Shown: one piece after another, positions 56,911 to 64,000 of the stretch | Position numbering within the stretch: position 1 is the first letter of the stretch | Layout: each line of letters begins with the position of its first letter | Source: Myxococcales bacterium | GTDB taxonomy: Bacteria > Myxococcota > Myxococcia > Myxococcales > Anaeromyxobacteraceae | NCBI GenBank assembly: GCA_021806645.1 | Contig: JAJZQX010000003.1 | Coordinates: 1 to 64,000 of the forward strand | Reading direction: 5' to 3' | DNA: 64,000 nt | Notes under the pieces: generated by a model | Databases searched by the model: none | The model's input: only the letters and a program-made list of their open reading frames with translations | Told to the model about the DNA's origin: nothing | Position numbers and translations under genes: made by a program

Positions 56911-57807
56911 TCAGGCCCGCGGGTGGAAGCGGTCGTAGAGACGGCGCGCCTGGGTGGTGTCCACGTGGGTGTAGATCTGCGTGGTGGCCACGTCCACGTG
57001 CCCCAGCATGGCCTGCACGGCGCGCAGGTCGGCGCCGCCGGCCAGCAGGTGGGTGGCGAAGGAGTGACGCAGCTTGTGGGGCGAGATCGGCCGCCCGATC
57101 CCGGCCGCCCGGCCGTGGCGGTCGAGCAGCCTGGCGAAGCCGTGGCGGGTCATCCGCCCGCCGCGCGGCGTGACGAAGAGGTCGGGCGAGCGGCGCCCCT
57201 TGAGCAGTTGCTCGCGCGCGCCGGCCAGGTAGGCCTTGACCGCCCCGGCGGCCGGTGCCCCCACCGGCACCAGCCGCTCCTTGTCCCCCTTGCCGCGCGC
57301 CACCAGCACCCGGGTCTCCAGGTTGACGTCGTTCAGCATGAGGCCGACCAGCTCGGAGACGCGCAGGCCGGTGGCGTAGAGGAGCTCCAGCATGGCCCGG
57401 TCGCGCCGCCCCGCCGCGGTGCGCGGGTCCGGGGCCGCCAGCAGGGCGACGCACTCGGCCGGCGAGAGCGGCTGCGGCAGCTTGCGCTCGCGGCGTGGCG
57501 AGTCGATCTGGTCGGCCGGGTCGGACGGCGTCAGCTTCTCGGCCGCCAGCAGCTTGTGAAAGGTGCGGATGGCCGAGAGTGCGCGGGCCTGCGACCGGGC
57601 CGAGAGGCCGCCCTCCACCAGCGTCGCCAGGTGGTCCTGGATGTCCCGGCGCGTTACCCGGGCCCAGTCGGTGATCCCGGCCGCGGTGAGCTGATCGAGG
57701 TACCGGCGCAGGTCGTGGCCGTACCCCTCGACCGTGTTGGCGGCCAGCCCCTTCTCCACGCGGACGTGGACCAGGAAGAGATCGAGGGCGGCTTCGAGCG
57801 GGGGCAT
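56911..57807 (-). CDS. xerD: Tyrosine recombinase XerD
   Basis: This 298-residue site-specific recombinase resolves chromosome dimers with XerC at dif. The core-binding domain occupies about 1-90. The catalytic residues are all present: Arg149 (TGLRVSEL), Lys173 (RGKGDKERLV), His244 and Arg247 (HKLRHSFATHLL), His270 (LGHVDVATTQ) and Tyr279 (IYTHV). Length is exactly that of the XerD family. A stand-alone phage integrase is unlikely given its position among housekeeping genes. Confidence 0.93.
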   Translation of the reverse strand: MPPLEAALDLFLVHVRVEKGLAANTVEGYGHDLRRYLDQLTAAGITDWARVTRRDIQDHLATLVEGGLSARSQARALSAIRTFHKLLAAEKLTPSDPADQIDSPRRERKLPQPLSPAECVALLAAPDPRTAAGRRDRAMLELLYATGLRVSELVGLMLNDVNLETRVLVARGKGDKERLVPVGAPAAGAVKAYLAGAREQLLKGRRSPDLFVTPRGGRMTRHGFARLLDRHGRAAGIGRPISPHKLRHSFATHLLAGGADLRAVQAMLGHVDVATTQIYTHVDTTQARRLYDRFHPRA

Positions 57808-57872
57808 CGGTCTGACGATATCGCCCCGGGGCGTCGCGTCCAGTAACGGGCGCCGCCAGGGCTGACGCGCGC

Positions 57873-58496
57873 TCAGGTCAGCAGGTCGGAGACGTCGCCC
57901 TTGCCGACCCGGACCACCACCGGCTCCGGGCCGGAGAGGTCGATCACCGAGGAGGGCTCGTTGGCGCGGAAGCCACCGTCGAGGATCAGGTCGAGCCCGT
58001 GGCCCAGCTGCTCCTTGATGTCCTTGGCGTCGATCAGCACCTCGCCCCCCGGCGTGGCCGCCGAGGTGGAGATGACGGGGTGGCCGAGCCGCCGGACCAG
58101 TTCCAGCGCGATGGGGCTGTCGGGGATCCGGATGCCGACGGTCTTCTGCCGGTGCAGCACCAGGTCCGGCACCAGACGCGTGGCCGGCAGGATGAAGGTG
58201 AACGGCCCCGGCACCTTGCGCCGCAGCACGCGGTAGGCGGCGTTGTCGACCATGGCGTAGCGGGCGATCTCGGCCAGGTCCTGGCAGATGAAGGAGAGCT
58301 CCTGCGACCGCGGCAGCTGCTTCAGCAGGTAGATCCGCTCGATGGCCCGCTTGTCGAACAGATCGCAGCCGAGCCCGTAGTAGGTGTCGGTCGGGAAGGC
58401 CAGCAGCCCGCCGCCCGAGAGGGCCGACACGGCGCGCTCGATGACCCGTGGCTGCGGGTTGACCGGATCGATCTCGACGATGTTCGCGACCGCCAT
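57873..58496 (-). CDS. Sua5/YciO/YrdC-family protein, likely threonylcarbamoyl-AMP synthase
   Basis: This 207-residue protein has the YrdC fold signatures FPTDTYYGLGCDLFDKRAIE near 34-53, IYLLKQLPRSQELSFICQD near 55-73, and VGIRIPDSPIALELV with STSAATPGGEVLID. These enzymes make threonylcarbamoyl-AMP for the tRNA t6A37 modification. The KQLPRSQELSF block is closer to the YciO branch than to TsaC, so the exact role is not certain. A short basic start MAVANIVEIDP follows GCGGGGC. Confidence 0.85.
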   Translation of the reverse strand: MAVANIVEIDPVNPQPRVIERAVSALSGGGLLAFPTDTYYGLGCDLFDKRAIERIYLLKQLPRSQELSFICQDLAEIARYAMVDNAAYRVLRRKVPGPFTFILPATRLVPDLVLHRQKTVGIRIPDSPIALELVRRLGHPVISTSAATPGGEVLIDAKDIKEQLGHGLDLILDGGFRANEPSSVIDLSGPEPVVVRVGKGDVSDLLT

Positions 58497-58513
58497 GCCC
58501 CGCTTTTACCAGC

Positions 58514-61303
58514 TTAGCGGTCCGGGCGGGAGAGCGCGGCGCTGATGGCCTCGACCACCCGGTCCGCGACCTCCCCTTGGAGCCGGGACCCCTGCTCGGT
58601 CCGGACGTAGAAGGCGTCGGCGGCGCGATGGCCTTCGGTGGTGACGCGGGCGAGATCCACGGTGAGGCCGAGCTCGAAGAAGGTCCGGGCCAGCGTGTGG
58701 AGGAGGCCAACCCGGTCGGCGCAGAAGACGTCGACCACCGAGTGGCTGCGGGCGCTCTCGTTGTCGATGACCACCTTGACGGCCAGGCTCGGCAACGGCT
58801 TGGCCGGCAGGTTGGAGGCGCGCAGGCGCCGCTCCATCACGGCCTCGAGCGACTCCCGTCCCCCCAGGACCCGGTCGAGGTCGGTCCGCGCCGCGCGCCA
58901 GCGCGCCGCTCCGACGGGGCCCTCCTCCGGTCCTCGCAGCTCGAAGATGTCGAGCGCCCGGCCGGCGGTCGGCCCCAGCGCCGGCTCGTCCGGGGTCGAG
59001 AAGACCTCGGCGTGCTGGATGTCGATCCGGTGGGCCGCCAGCACGCCGGTGACGGTGGCCAGCAGGCCGGGACGGTCGAAGGCGGTCAGGTGGAGCTCGG
59101 AGTGGCCCAGGTCGGGCCGGTGGCGGATCCAGGCGGCCATGGCGCGCCGCCGTCCCAGCCGGAAGAGCCGCAGGTGGCGCGGCGCCTGCTCGGGCGGCAT
59201 GGTGACGTAGTAGCGGGCCGGCATGGCGTCGACGAAGCAAGCCTGCTCCGCCGCCGGGATGCCGCTGGCGTGCGCCTCGAACGCGGCGCGGGCGCGGCCC
59301 CGCCCCTCCGCCTCGGCCGTGCCAGGCTCGGGCCGCCGCTCGCCCCGCTCCAGCACCGCCCGCGTCTTCTCGAAGAGCTCGCGCACCAGCCGGGCCTTGA
59401 ACTCGGTCCAGGTGCGCGGGCCGACCGTGGAGACGTCGGCGTAGGTGAGCAGGTAGAGCTTCTCCAGCCGGTCGATGGTGCCGACCTCCTGGGCGAAGGC
59501 GTGGATCAGGTCGGGATCCGAGAGGTCGCGCCGCTGCGCGATCGAGGCCATGCGCAGGTGCTTCAGCACCAGCCACTCGATGTCGGCGGCGTCGGCCGGG
59601 TCGAGCCCCATGCGCACGCAGGCCTCGGCCGAGATCTCGGCGCCGCGCGCCGAGTGGTCCTTGCCGCTCCCCTTGCCGATGTCGTGGAGGAGGGTGCCGA
59701 GGTAGAGCGGCAGCGGCCGGGCCAGCGCCTGCATCAGCGGCGTCAGCCCCTGCTCCTGCACGTCGCCGCAGCGCAGCGCCAGCAGCCGCCGCACCGCGAA
59801 CAGCGAGTGAACGTCGACGGTGTAGACGTGGTAGACGTCGATCTGACGCCGCGCCGTGATGCGCGCGAACTCCGGCAGCACGCGCTGGAGGACGCCCAGC
59901 TCGTGCATCCGCGTCAGGAAGCGGCCGCGCGTCCCCTTGCGCGTGAAGCAGCCCAGCAGCTCGGCGTTGGTCTCGGGATCGCCGGCGGCCCCGGGCGGCA
60001 GCGCCTCGGCCGTCTCGGCCGCCTGGTCGCGCGCGTACGGGTAGAGATCGAGTCCCTCCCGGTCCGCGGCGGCGAAGAGCCGGACCAGCGCCGCGGGCGA
60101 CCGGCGCAGCACGTCCTTGTCGACGAGCGAGAGCCGGCCGCGGAAGATCTTGAACTCTCCACCTTCCAGGAAGCGGTCGGCGGTGCGAACCGGCTGGCCG
60201 CGCAGCAGCGGCACCGCCTTCTCGGCTCCGGTCATGGCGGCGGGCGGTGGGACGGTGCGCCAGCCGGTGGCCGCCTGCGGCTCGAGGCAACGGTCGACGA
60301 TGGCGTCGCAGGCCACCAGCACCGTCTTGGCGGCCAGGTAGTAGTGGCGCATGAACCGCTCCACCGCCGAGTCGTCCAGCCCGTCGGCGTAGCCCATGGC
60401 GGCCGCCACCTGCGGCTGGACGTCGAAGGTGAGCTGGTCGTTCTTGCGCCCGGAGAGGAAGTGGAGCTCGTTGCGCACCCGCCAGATGAAGTCGCGGGCG
60501 TTGCGCATCTCCCGGATCTCCCGCTCCGGCAGCAGGGCCCGGTTGAGCAGGTCGCTGATGCCGGCCACCTTGAAGCGGACCCGGGCCACCCAGAGCGCGC
60601 TCTGCAGGTCGCGCAGCCCGCCCTCCGACGACTTGACGTTCGGCTCGAGCAGGTAGAGCGAGTCGCCGAACTTCTCCCGCCGCTCGCGCATCTCGGCCAG
60701 CTTGTCGCCGAGGAACTGGTCCACCTTGGCCTGCGAGAGGCCGTGCAGCTCCTCCCGCTCCAGCGCCCGGAAGAGCGCCTTGTCGCCGGTGAGGTGGCGC
60801 AGGTCGAGCAGCGCGGTGCGCGCGGTGTGGTCCTCGCTGGCGAGCCGGTCGCAGGCCTTGAGGTCGCGCACCCCGTACCCCACCTCGAGGTTCAGGTCCC
60901 AGAGCGAGTAGAGGAACCTCTCGCTGGCCGCCTTGACGAAGGGATCCGGCGCGCCGTCGGCGTGGAGCACCAGCAGGTCGATGTCGCTGTACGGGTTGAG
61001 CTCGCTCCGGCCGTAGCCGCCCAGCGCCACCAGCGAGACCGGGGTCGGCGCCAGGGTGCGGCCGATCTCGGCGCAGGCCCGCTCCCAGAGCGAGAGGACC
61101 AGCTGGTCCATGGCGGCGCACTGGAGCCGGACGACGGTGCGGCCGCTGGCGCCGCGGCGGTGCAGGGCCTCGGCGAACCGGCGGCGCGCCGCCAGGTCGG
61201 CCTTGGCGTCGCCGGTGAGCGGCGGCAGCTCGGCCAGCCGTTCGCGGAATTCGTAGGGGGCGGGCGTGGGGAGGACGGTGCTCGGGTTGGCGCTCATCTC
61301 CAT
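58514..61303 (-). CDS. glnD: PII uridylyltransferase / uridylyl-removing enzyme
   Basis: This 929-residue enzyme senses glutamine and uridylylates or deuridylylates PII. The nucleotidyltransferase motif GGYGRSELNPYSDIDLLVL is near 95-113. An HD domain with TLLHDIGKGSGKDHSARGAE is near 540, and two C-terminal ACT domains start with FDRPGLLATVTGVLAAHRI and ADRVGLLHTLARTFFELGL. Order and length are canonical. ATG 61303 or the second ATG at 61297; a TATATC lies just upstream but no convincing -35. No glnB or glnA is in the window. Confidence 0.95.
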   Translation of the reverse strand: MEMSANPSTVLPTPAPYEFRERLAELPPLTGDAKADLAARRRFAEALHRRGASGRTVVRLQCAAMDQLVLSLWERACAEIGRTLAPTPVSLVALGGYGRSELNPYSDIDLLVLHADGAPDPFVKAASERFLYSLWDLNLEVGYGVRDLKACDRLASEDHTARTALLDLRHLTGDKALFRALEREELHGLSQAKVDQFLGDKLAEMRERREKFGDSLYLLEPNVKSSEGGLRDLQSALWVARVRFKVAGISDLLNRALLPEREIREMRNARDFIWRVRNELHFLSGRKNDQLTFDVQPQVAAAMGYADGLDDSAVERFMRHYYLAAKTVLVACDAIVDRCLEPQAATGWRTVPPPAAMTGAEKAVPLLRGQPVRTADRFLEGGEFKIFRGRLSLVDKDVLRRSPAALVRLFAAADREGLDLYPYARDQAAETAEALPPGAAGDPETNAELLGCFTRKGTRGRFLTRMHELGVLQRVLPEFARITARRQIDVYHVYTVDVHSLFAVRRLLALRCGDVQEQGLTPLMQALARPLPLYLGTLLHDIGKGSGKDHSARGAEISAEACVRMGLDPADAADIEWLVLKHLRMASIAQRRDLSDPDLIHAFAQEVGTIDRLEKLYLLTYADVSTVGPRTWTEFKARLVRELFEKTRAVLERGERRPEPGTAEAEGRGRARAAFEAHASGIPAAEQACFVDAMPARYYVTMPPEQAPRHLRLFRLGRRRAMAAWIRHRPDLGHSELHLTAFDRPGLLATVTGVLAAHRIDIQHAEVFSTPDEPALGPTAGRALDIFELRGPEEGPVGAARWRAARTDLDRVLGGRESLEAVMERRLRASNLPAKPLPSLAVKVVIDNESARSHSVVDVFCADRVGLLHTLARTFFELGLTVDLARVTTEGHRAADAFYVRTEQGSRLQGEVADRVVEAISAALSRPDR

Positions 61304-61345
61304 CCCGATATAACCCGGGCCGGTGCCCGCGCGCTCCCCGCCGGC

Positions 61346-63490
61346 TCACGGCGCGTGGGCCAGCCGCGGGTCCTGCTGGGCGGCGAAGGTGACCACCGCC
61401 CGGGCCACCGCCCCGGCCACCTCCTCCTGGTACCTCGCCGACGCCAGCCGCCGCTCCTCGCGCCGGTTGGAGATGAAGGCGGTCTCCACCAGCACGGCCG
61501 GCATCCGGGCGCCGACCAGCACGTAGAAGAGCGCGCTCTTCACGCCCAGGTCCTGCACCGCGCCCACCCGCTCCCGCACCGAGCTGGTGATCTCCCGCTG
61601 GACCTGCTCGGCCAGGCTCCGGCTGGCGTCGGTGGCTGAGCGGGCGTCGAGGTCGGTCAGGATCCGCCTGGCGTCGGACGACGCCACCGCCTCGTCGGGA
61701 TCGACGCCGTTCTCGCGCGCCGCCAGCCGCGTCGAGTACCGGTCGTCGGCCACGTTGAGCACCCACGACTCGACGCCGGCCAGGCTGCGGCGGGGGTTGG
61801 CGTTGGCGTGGATGGAGACGAAGAGATCGCCCCGCTTGCCGTTGGCGATGGCGGTCCGCTCCTCCAGCGCGACGTACCTGTCGTTGGTGCGGGTCATCAG
61901 CACCTCGAAGCCGGCCTTCCGGAGCCGGCGCTCCAGCCGCTTGGAGATGGCCAGCGTCACGTCCTTCTCGCGCACGCCGGTCGGGCCGATGGCGCCGGGA
62001 TCGAGGCCGCCGTGGCCGGCATCGACCACGATCCGCCGGACCGGGCGCCTGCTCCCCTCCCCCTCCCCGGAAGTGGCGGGCGCGCTGGCGGTGGCGCCGC
62101 CGGCAGGTGGCGGGGTGGGCGTGGCCTGGTCCCTGGCCGAGTCGCGCGCCTCCCGCTCGGCCAGCCGGATCCCCACGTCGACGATGAGCCGCGGCGGATC
62201 GTCGAGCCGGTAGAAGCGGACGTCGTCGCTCCCGGGGAGGTCGAGCACCACGCGGACCGTCTCGGCATCGTGCTGCGCCGAGCGGACCCGATCGACCTGG
62301 TCGCCCTCCACGCGGCGCGCCTGGGCCGAGCCCTCCAGCCTGGCCGGGCGGAAGTCGAGCGCCAGCCGGCGAGGCGCGCCGCCCGCCGCGGGCAGCTCGA
62401 ACCTCTGCCAGCCGACCCAGTGGTCGAGCGAGATGGCGACGCGCGTGTAGTCCTCGCCGGCCCAGGCCCTGACCTCGCCGATGCTGGCGGTGCCGGCGCC
62501 GTTGGAGCTGCCGAGCTCGAGCGCCGGGGGCGCCTTGAGGTCGGCCACCGCCGCCTCCAGTTCCGGCTCGGGCACGGGATCCAGTTCGGGCCCGGCCGGC
62601 GGTGGCGCGGGCGGCGCCGGGAGGCGGGCGGGTCCTCCCCGGGAGGGGGCGGTCGCCACCGCCGGCTTCCGCTGGCGCGGCGCCGCCGGGTGATCGTCGC
62701 CCGCCTCGCGCCGGATGGCGGCCGCGAAGCGCGCGGCGTCGCGGGCGCCCAGCCTCTGGGCCCGCCGGGCCAGCAGGAGGGCGGCGTTGCGGTCGGCCTC
62801 GTTGGCCGACCAGCGGTATAGGGCGTAGCGGGCGCGCGCCGCCTCCAGCGTGGCCACGGGAGCGTCCTTGCCGACGGCGGTCTTCAGGAGCGCCCTGATG
62901 GCCCTGTCCCACAGGTGATGGTAGCGCCGCCTCACCGGGTCGCGCATCAGCGCCTTGAGCTGCGTGCGGGCCCCCTCGAACCTGGCGCCGTGCGCCGGCG
63001 GGCGAGGCGCGACCCGGGCGGCCGGCGCGGGCGCGCGCGCGGAACTCCCCCGGGCCCGGGCCATCGCCACCGCCCCCTTCTCCTTTCGCCGCACCCCATG
63101 CGGGCGATCTTCACCCGCCTCGCGCCGGATGGCGGCACTCAGCTTCGCGGCGTCGCGGGCGCCCAGCCTCTCCGCCTTCCTGGCCAGGCGCAGCGCGGCG
63201 TCGCGGTCGGACTCGCGGGCCGACCAGCGATAGAGCGCGTAACGGGCGCGGGCCGCCCCCAGCGTCGCCACCGGCGCGTCCTTGCCGACGGCGGCGGCCT
63301 GCAGCGCCTTGATGGCCTTCTCCCAGTTCTGGTGGTAGCGCCGCTTCACCCGGTCGCGCTTCAGCGCGTTCAACCGCGCGCTCGCCGCCTCGAACCTGGC
63401 GCCGTGCGCGGGCCGGCGCTGCGCGCTCCGGGCGGCCGGCGCGGGCGCGGCCAGCAGGACCGAGAGGATCAGCGGAAGGGCGGCACCCAT
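61346..63490 (-). CDS. N-acetylmuramoyl-L-alanine amidase (AmiC-like) with duplicated N-terminal module
   Basis: This 714-residue exported protein has a signal peptide (ALPLILSVLLAAPAPAA). Two near-identical helical modules follow, about residues 28-127 and 165-262, sharing GKDAPVATL, AARARYALYRWSA and RLGARDAA; they have a TPR-like helical pattern. After a Pro-rich linker comes an AMIN-type beta domain (VRAWAGEDYTRVAISLDHWV near 325) and an Amidase_3 catalytic domain with zinc ligands in VVDAGHGGLDPGAIGPTGVR, FVSIHANAN and VLVETAFISN. It splits septal peptidoglycan during division. The N-terminal duplication is unusual. Confidence 0.92.
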   Translation of the reverse strand: MGAALPLILSVLLAAPAPAARSAQRRPAHGARFEAASARLNALKRDRVKRRYHQNWEKAIKALQAAAVGKDAPVATLGAARARYALYRWSARESDRDAALRLARKAERLGARDAAKLSAAIRREAGEDRPHGVRRKEKGAVAMARARGSSARAPAPAARVAPRPPAHGARFEGARTQLKALMRDPVRRRYHHLWDRAIRALLKTAVGKDAPVATLEAARARYALYRWSANEADRNAALLLARRAQRLGARDAARFAAAIRREAGDDHPAAPRQRKPAVATAPSRGGPARLPAPPAPPPAGPELDPVPEPELEAAVADLKAPPALELGSSNGAGTASIGEVRAWAGEDYTRVAISLDHWVGWQRFELPAAGGAPRRLALDFRPARLEGSAQARRVEGDQVDRVRSAQHDAETVRVVLDLPGSDDVRFYRLDDPPRLIVDVGIRLAEREARDSARDQATPTPPPAGGATASAPATSGEGEGSRRPVRRIVVDAGHGGLDPGAIGPTGVREKDVTLAISKRLERRLRKAGFEVLMTRTNDRYVALEERTAIANGKRGDLFVSIHANANPRRSLAGVESWVLNVADDRYSTRLAARENGVDPDEAVASSDARRILTDLDARSATDASRSLAEQVQREITSSVRERVGAVQDLGVKSALFYVLVGARMPAVLVETAFISNRREERRLASARYQEEVAGAVARAVVTFAAQQDPRLAHAP

Positions 63491-63544
63491 TCGCGCTGAC
63501 TGTCACCCCGCCCGATATCGCAGTCCACTTTTCGGCGGCGGGGG

Positions 63545-63550
63545 TATCAT
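63545..63550 (+). promoter_or_regulatory. Candidate -10 box for the ElbB-like gene
   Basis: TATCAT at 63545-63550 lies 24 nt before the ATG at 63575, a suitable distance for a short leader containing AGGAGGT. A convincing -35 was not seen at 16-18 nt upstream. Confidence 0.35.
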
Positions 63551-63574
63551 CCTCGTCTCTCCAGGAGGTCCGAC

Positions 63575-64000
63575 ATGGCGAACGGGAAGCGGGTGGGCGT
63601 GCTCCTCTCCGGCTGCGGGTTCCTCGATGGCGCCGAGATCCACGAGGCGACCTGCACCCTCCTCTCCCTCGACCGGCGCGGCGCGACGCTGGTGGCGATG
63701 GCGCCCGACAAGCCGCAGCTCCATGTGATCGACCACGTGGCCCAGAAGCCGCAGGCCGGCGCGACGCGCAACGTGCTGCAGGAGGCGGCGCGGATCGTCC
63801 GCGGCCGGATCACCCCGCTCAAGGGGGTGAATGCCGACCAGCTCGACGCCCTCATCCTGCCTGGCGGGTTCGGCGCGGCCAAGAACCTCTGCACCTACGC
63901 CGTGGACGGTGCGGCCATGAAGGTCGATCCCGACGTCGAGCGGCTGGTGCTGGCGATGCGCGCCGCCAGGAAGCCGATGGGCTTCATCTGCATCGCCCCG
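63575..64000 (+). CDS. ElbB-like DJ-1/PfpI family protein (partial, runs off the right edge)
   Basis: The first 142 residues are present. The protein has the class I glutamine amidotransferase/DJ-1 fold: VGVLLSGCGFLDGAEIHEAT near 7-26, LDALILPGGFGAAKNLCTYA near 91-110 and GFICIAP at the edge, with the nucleophilic Cys. This is the ElbB (isoprenoid biosynthesis / glyoxalase) type, recognised by the GCGFLDGAEIHE start and PGGFGAAKNL. ElbB shows glyoxalase activity in vitro, and its role in vivo is unclear. An excellent site, AGGAGGT, precedes the ATG. Confidence 0.93.
   Translation, partial: MANGKRVGVLLSGCGFLDGAEIHEATCTLLSLDRRGATLVAMAPDKPQLHVIDHVAQKPQAGATRNVLQEAARIVRGRITPLKGVNADQLDALILPGGFGAAKNLCTYAVDGAAMKVDPDVERLVLAMRAARKPMGFICIAP

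Noticed and set aside
56911-57807. XerD-like protein as the integrase of the RHS island
   Set aside because: It is 8 kb away among housekeeping genes and has the exact length and residues of chromosomal XerD.
58577-61639. Very long plus-strand open frame (about 1020 codons) opposite glnD
   Set aside because: It is antisense to an unmistakable glnD with HD and ACT domains. The translation is Arg/Gly/Leu-rich with no recognisable domains, as expected for shadow frames in GC-rich DNA.

Overview
The window is very GC-rich DNA with strong G/C third-position bias, tightly packed genes, many 1-4 nt stop/start overlaps, and gene families typical of Myxococcota. The closest fit from gene content and style is an Anaeromyxobacter-like myxobacterium. 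That assignment is inference from composition and protein families; no database was searched. No rRNA, tRNA, CRISPR array or insertion sequence was recognised. Most long antisense frames are shadows of real genes and are left out.

Left half, plus strand (1-18.1 kb): two envelope lipoproteins, homoserine dehydrogenase (hom), a YbgC-type thioesterase, a START/SRPBCC protein, a 55-residue protein of unknown function and enolase (eno). Next comes a run of thiC, HMG-CoA lyase, an enoyl-CoA hydratase, an unknown 442-residue protein, meaB and rnc; the lyase, hydratase and MeaB suggest leucine and propionate-type acyl-CoA breakdown. Two tandem cyclophilins follow (one exported, one cytosolic), then era-der-YfgM-like-BamB-like, an arrangement that recalls the der/bamB/yfgM neighbourhood of other Proteobacteria, and a Nudix hydrolase.

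Middle (18.1-40.1 kb): on the minus strand a lipoprotein, an exported M3 metallopeptidase and a RES/Xre-type toxin-antitoxin pair. A three-gene TRAP transporter runs on the plus strand, followed on the minus strand by an AEC transporter, a DUF475/TerC-like membrane protein and a PanE-like reductase. ribA (GTP cyclohydrolase II) is divergent from the reductase. A minus-strand beta-oxidation operon (hydroxyacyl-CoA dehydrogenase, crotonase, two acyl-CoA dehydrogenases) has a clear promoter upstream. Then come a phasin-like protein, Mrp/ApbC, RtcA, and a sigma factor / zinc-finger anti-sigma / STN-bactofilin-like membrane protein operon that ends at a strong hairpin terminator.

Accessory island (about 40.1-48.6 kb): a polymorphic RHS locus. 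A Cys-rich secreted protein precedes a 1628-residue exported RHS protein with a short Cys-rich tip. A candidate immunity gene, a small OB-fold-like lipoprotein, an orphan RHS core-plus-tip, a second candidate immunity gene, a second copy of the lipoprotein and a truncated stub follow. The orphan tip carries a phospholipase A2-like His-Asp motif. About 730 bp of RHS core and about 300 bp of lipoprotein DNA are duplicated almost identically, which fits modular toxin-tip acquisition by recombination. This is the most unusual part of the window.

Right part, minus strand (48.6-63.5 kb): a TPR plus double cyclic-nucleotide-binding protein, a HEAT-repeat lipoprotein, an RsuA/RluB pseudouridine synthase, scpB-scpA, trpS, an M50 protease, xerD, a Sua5/YrdC protein, glnD and an amidase with a duplicated N-terminal module. 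An ElbB-like gene runs off the right edge on the plus strand.
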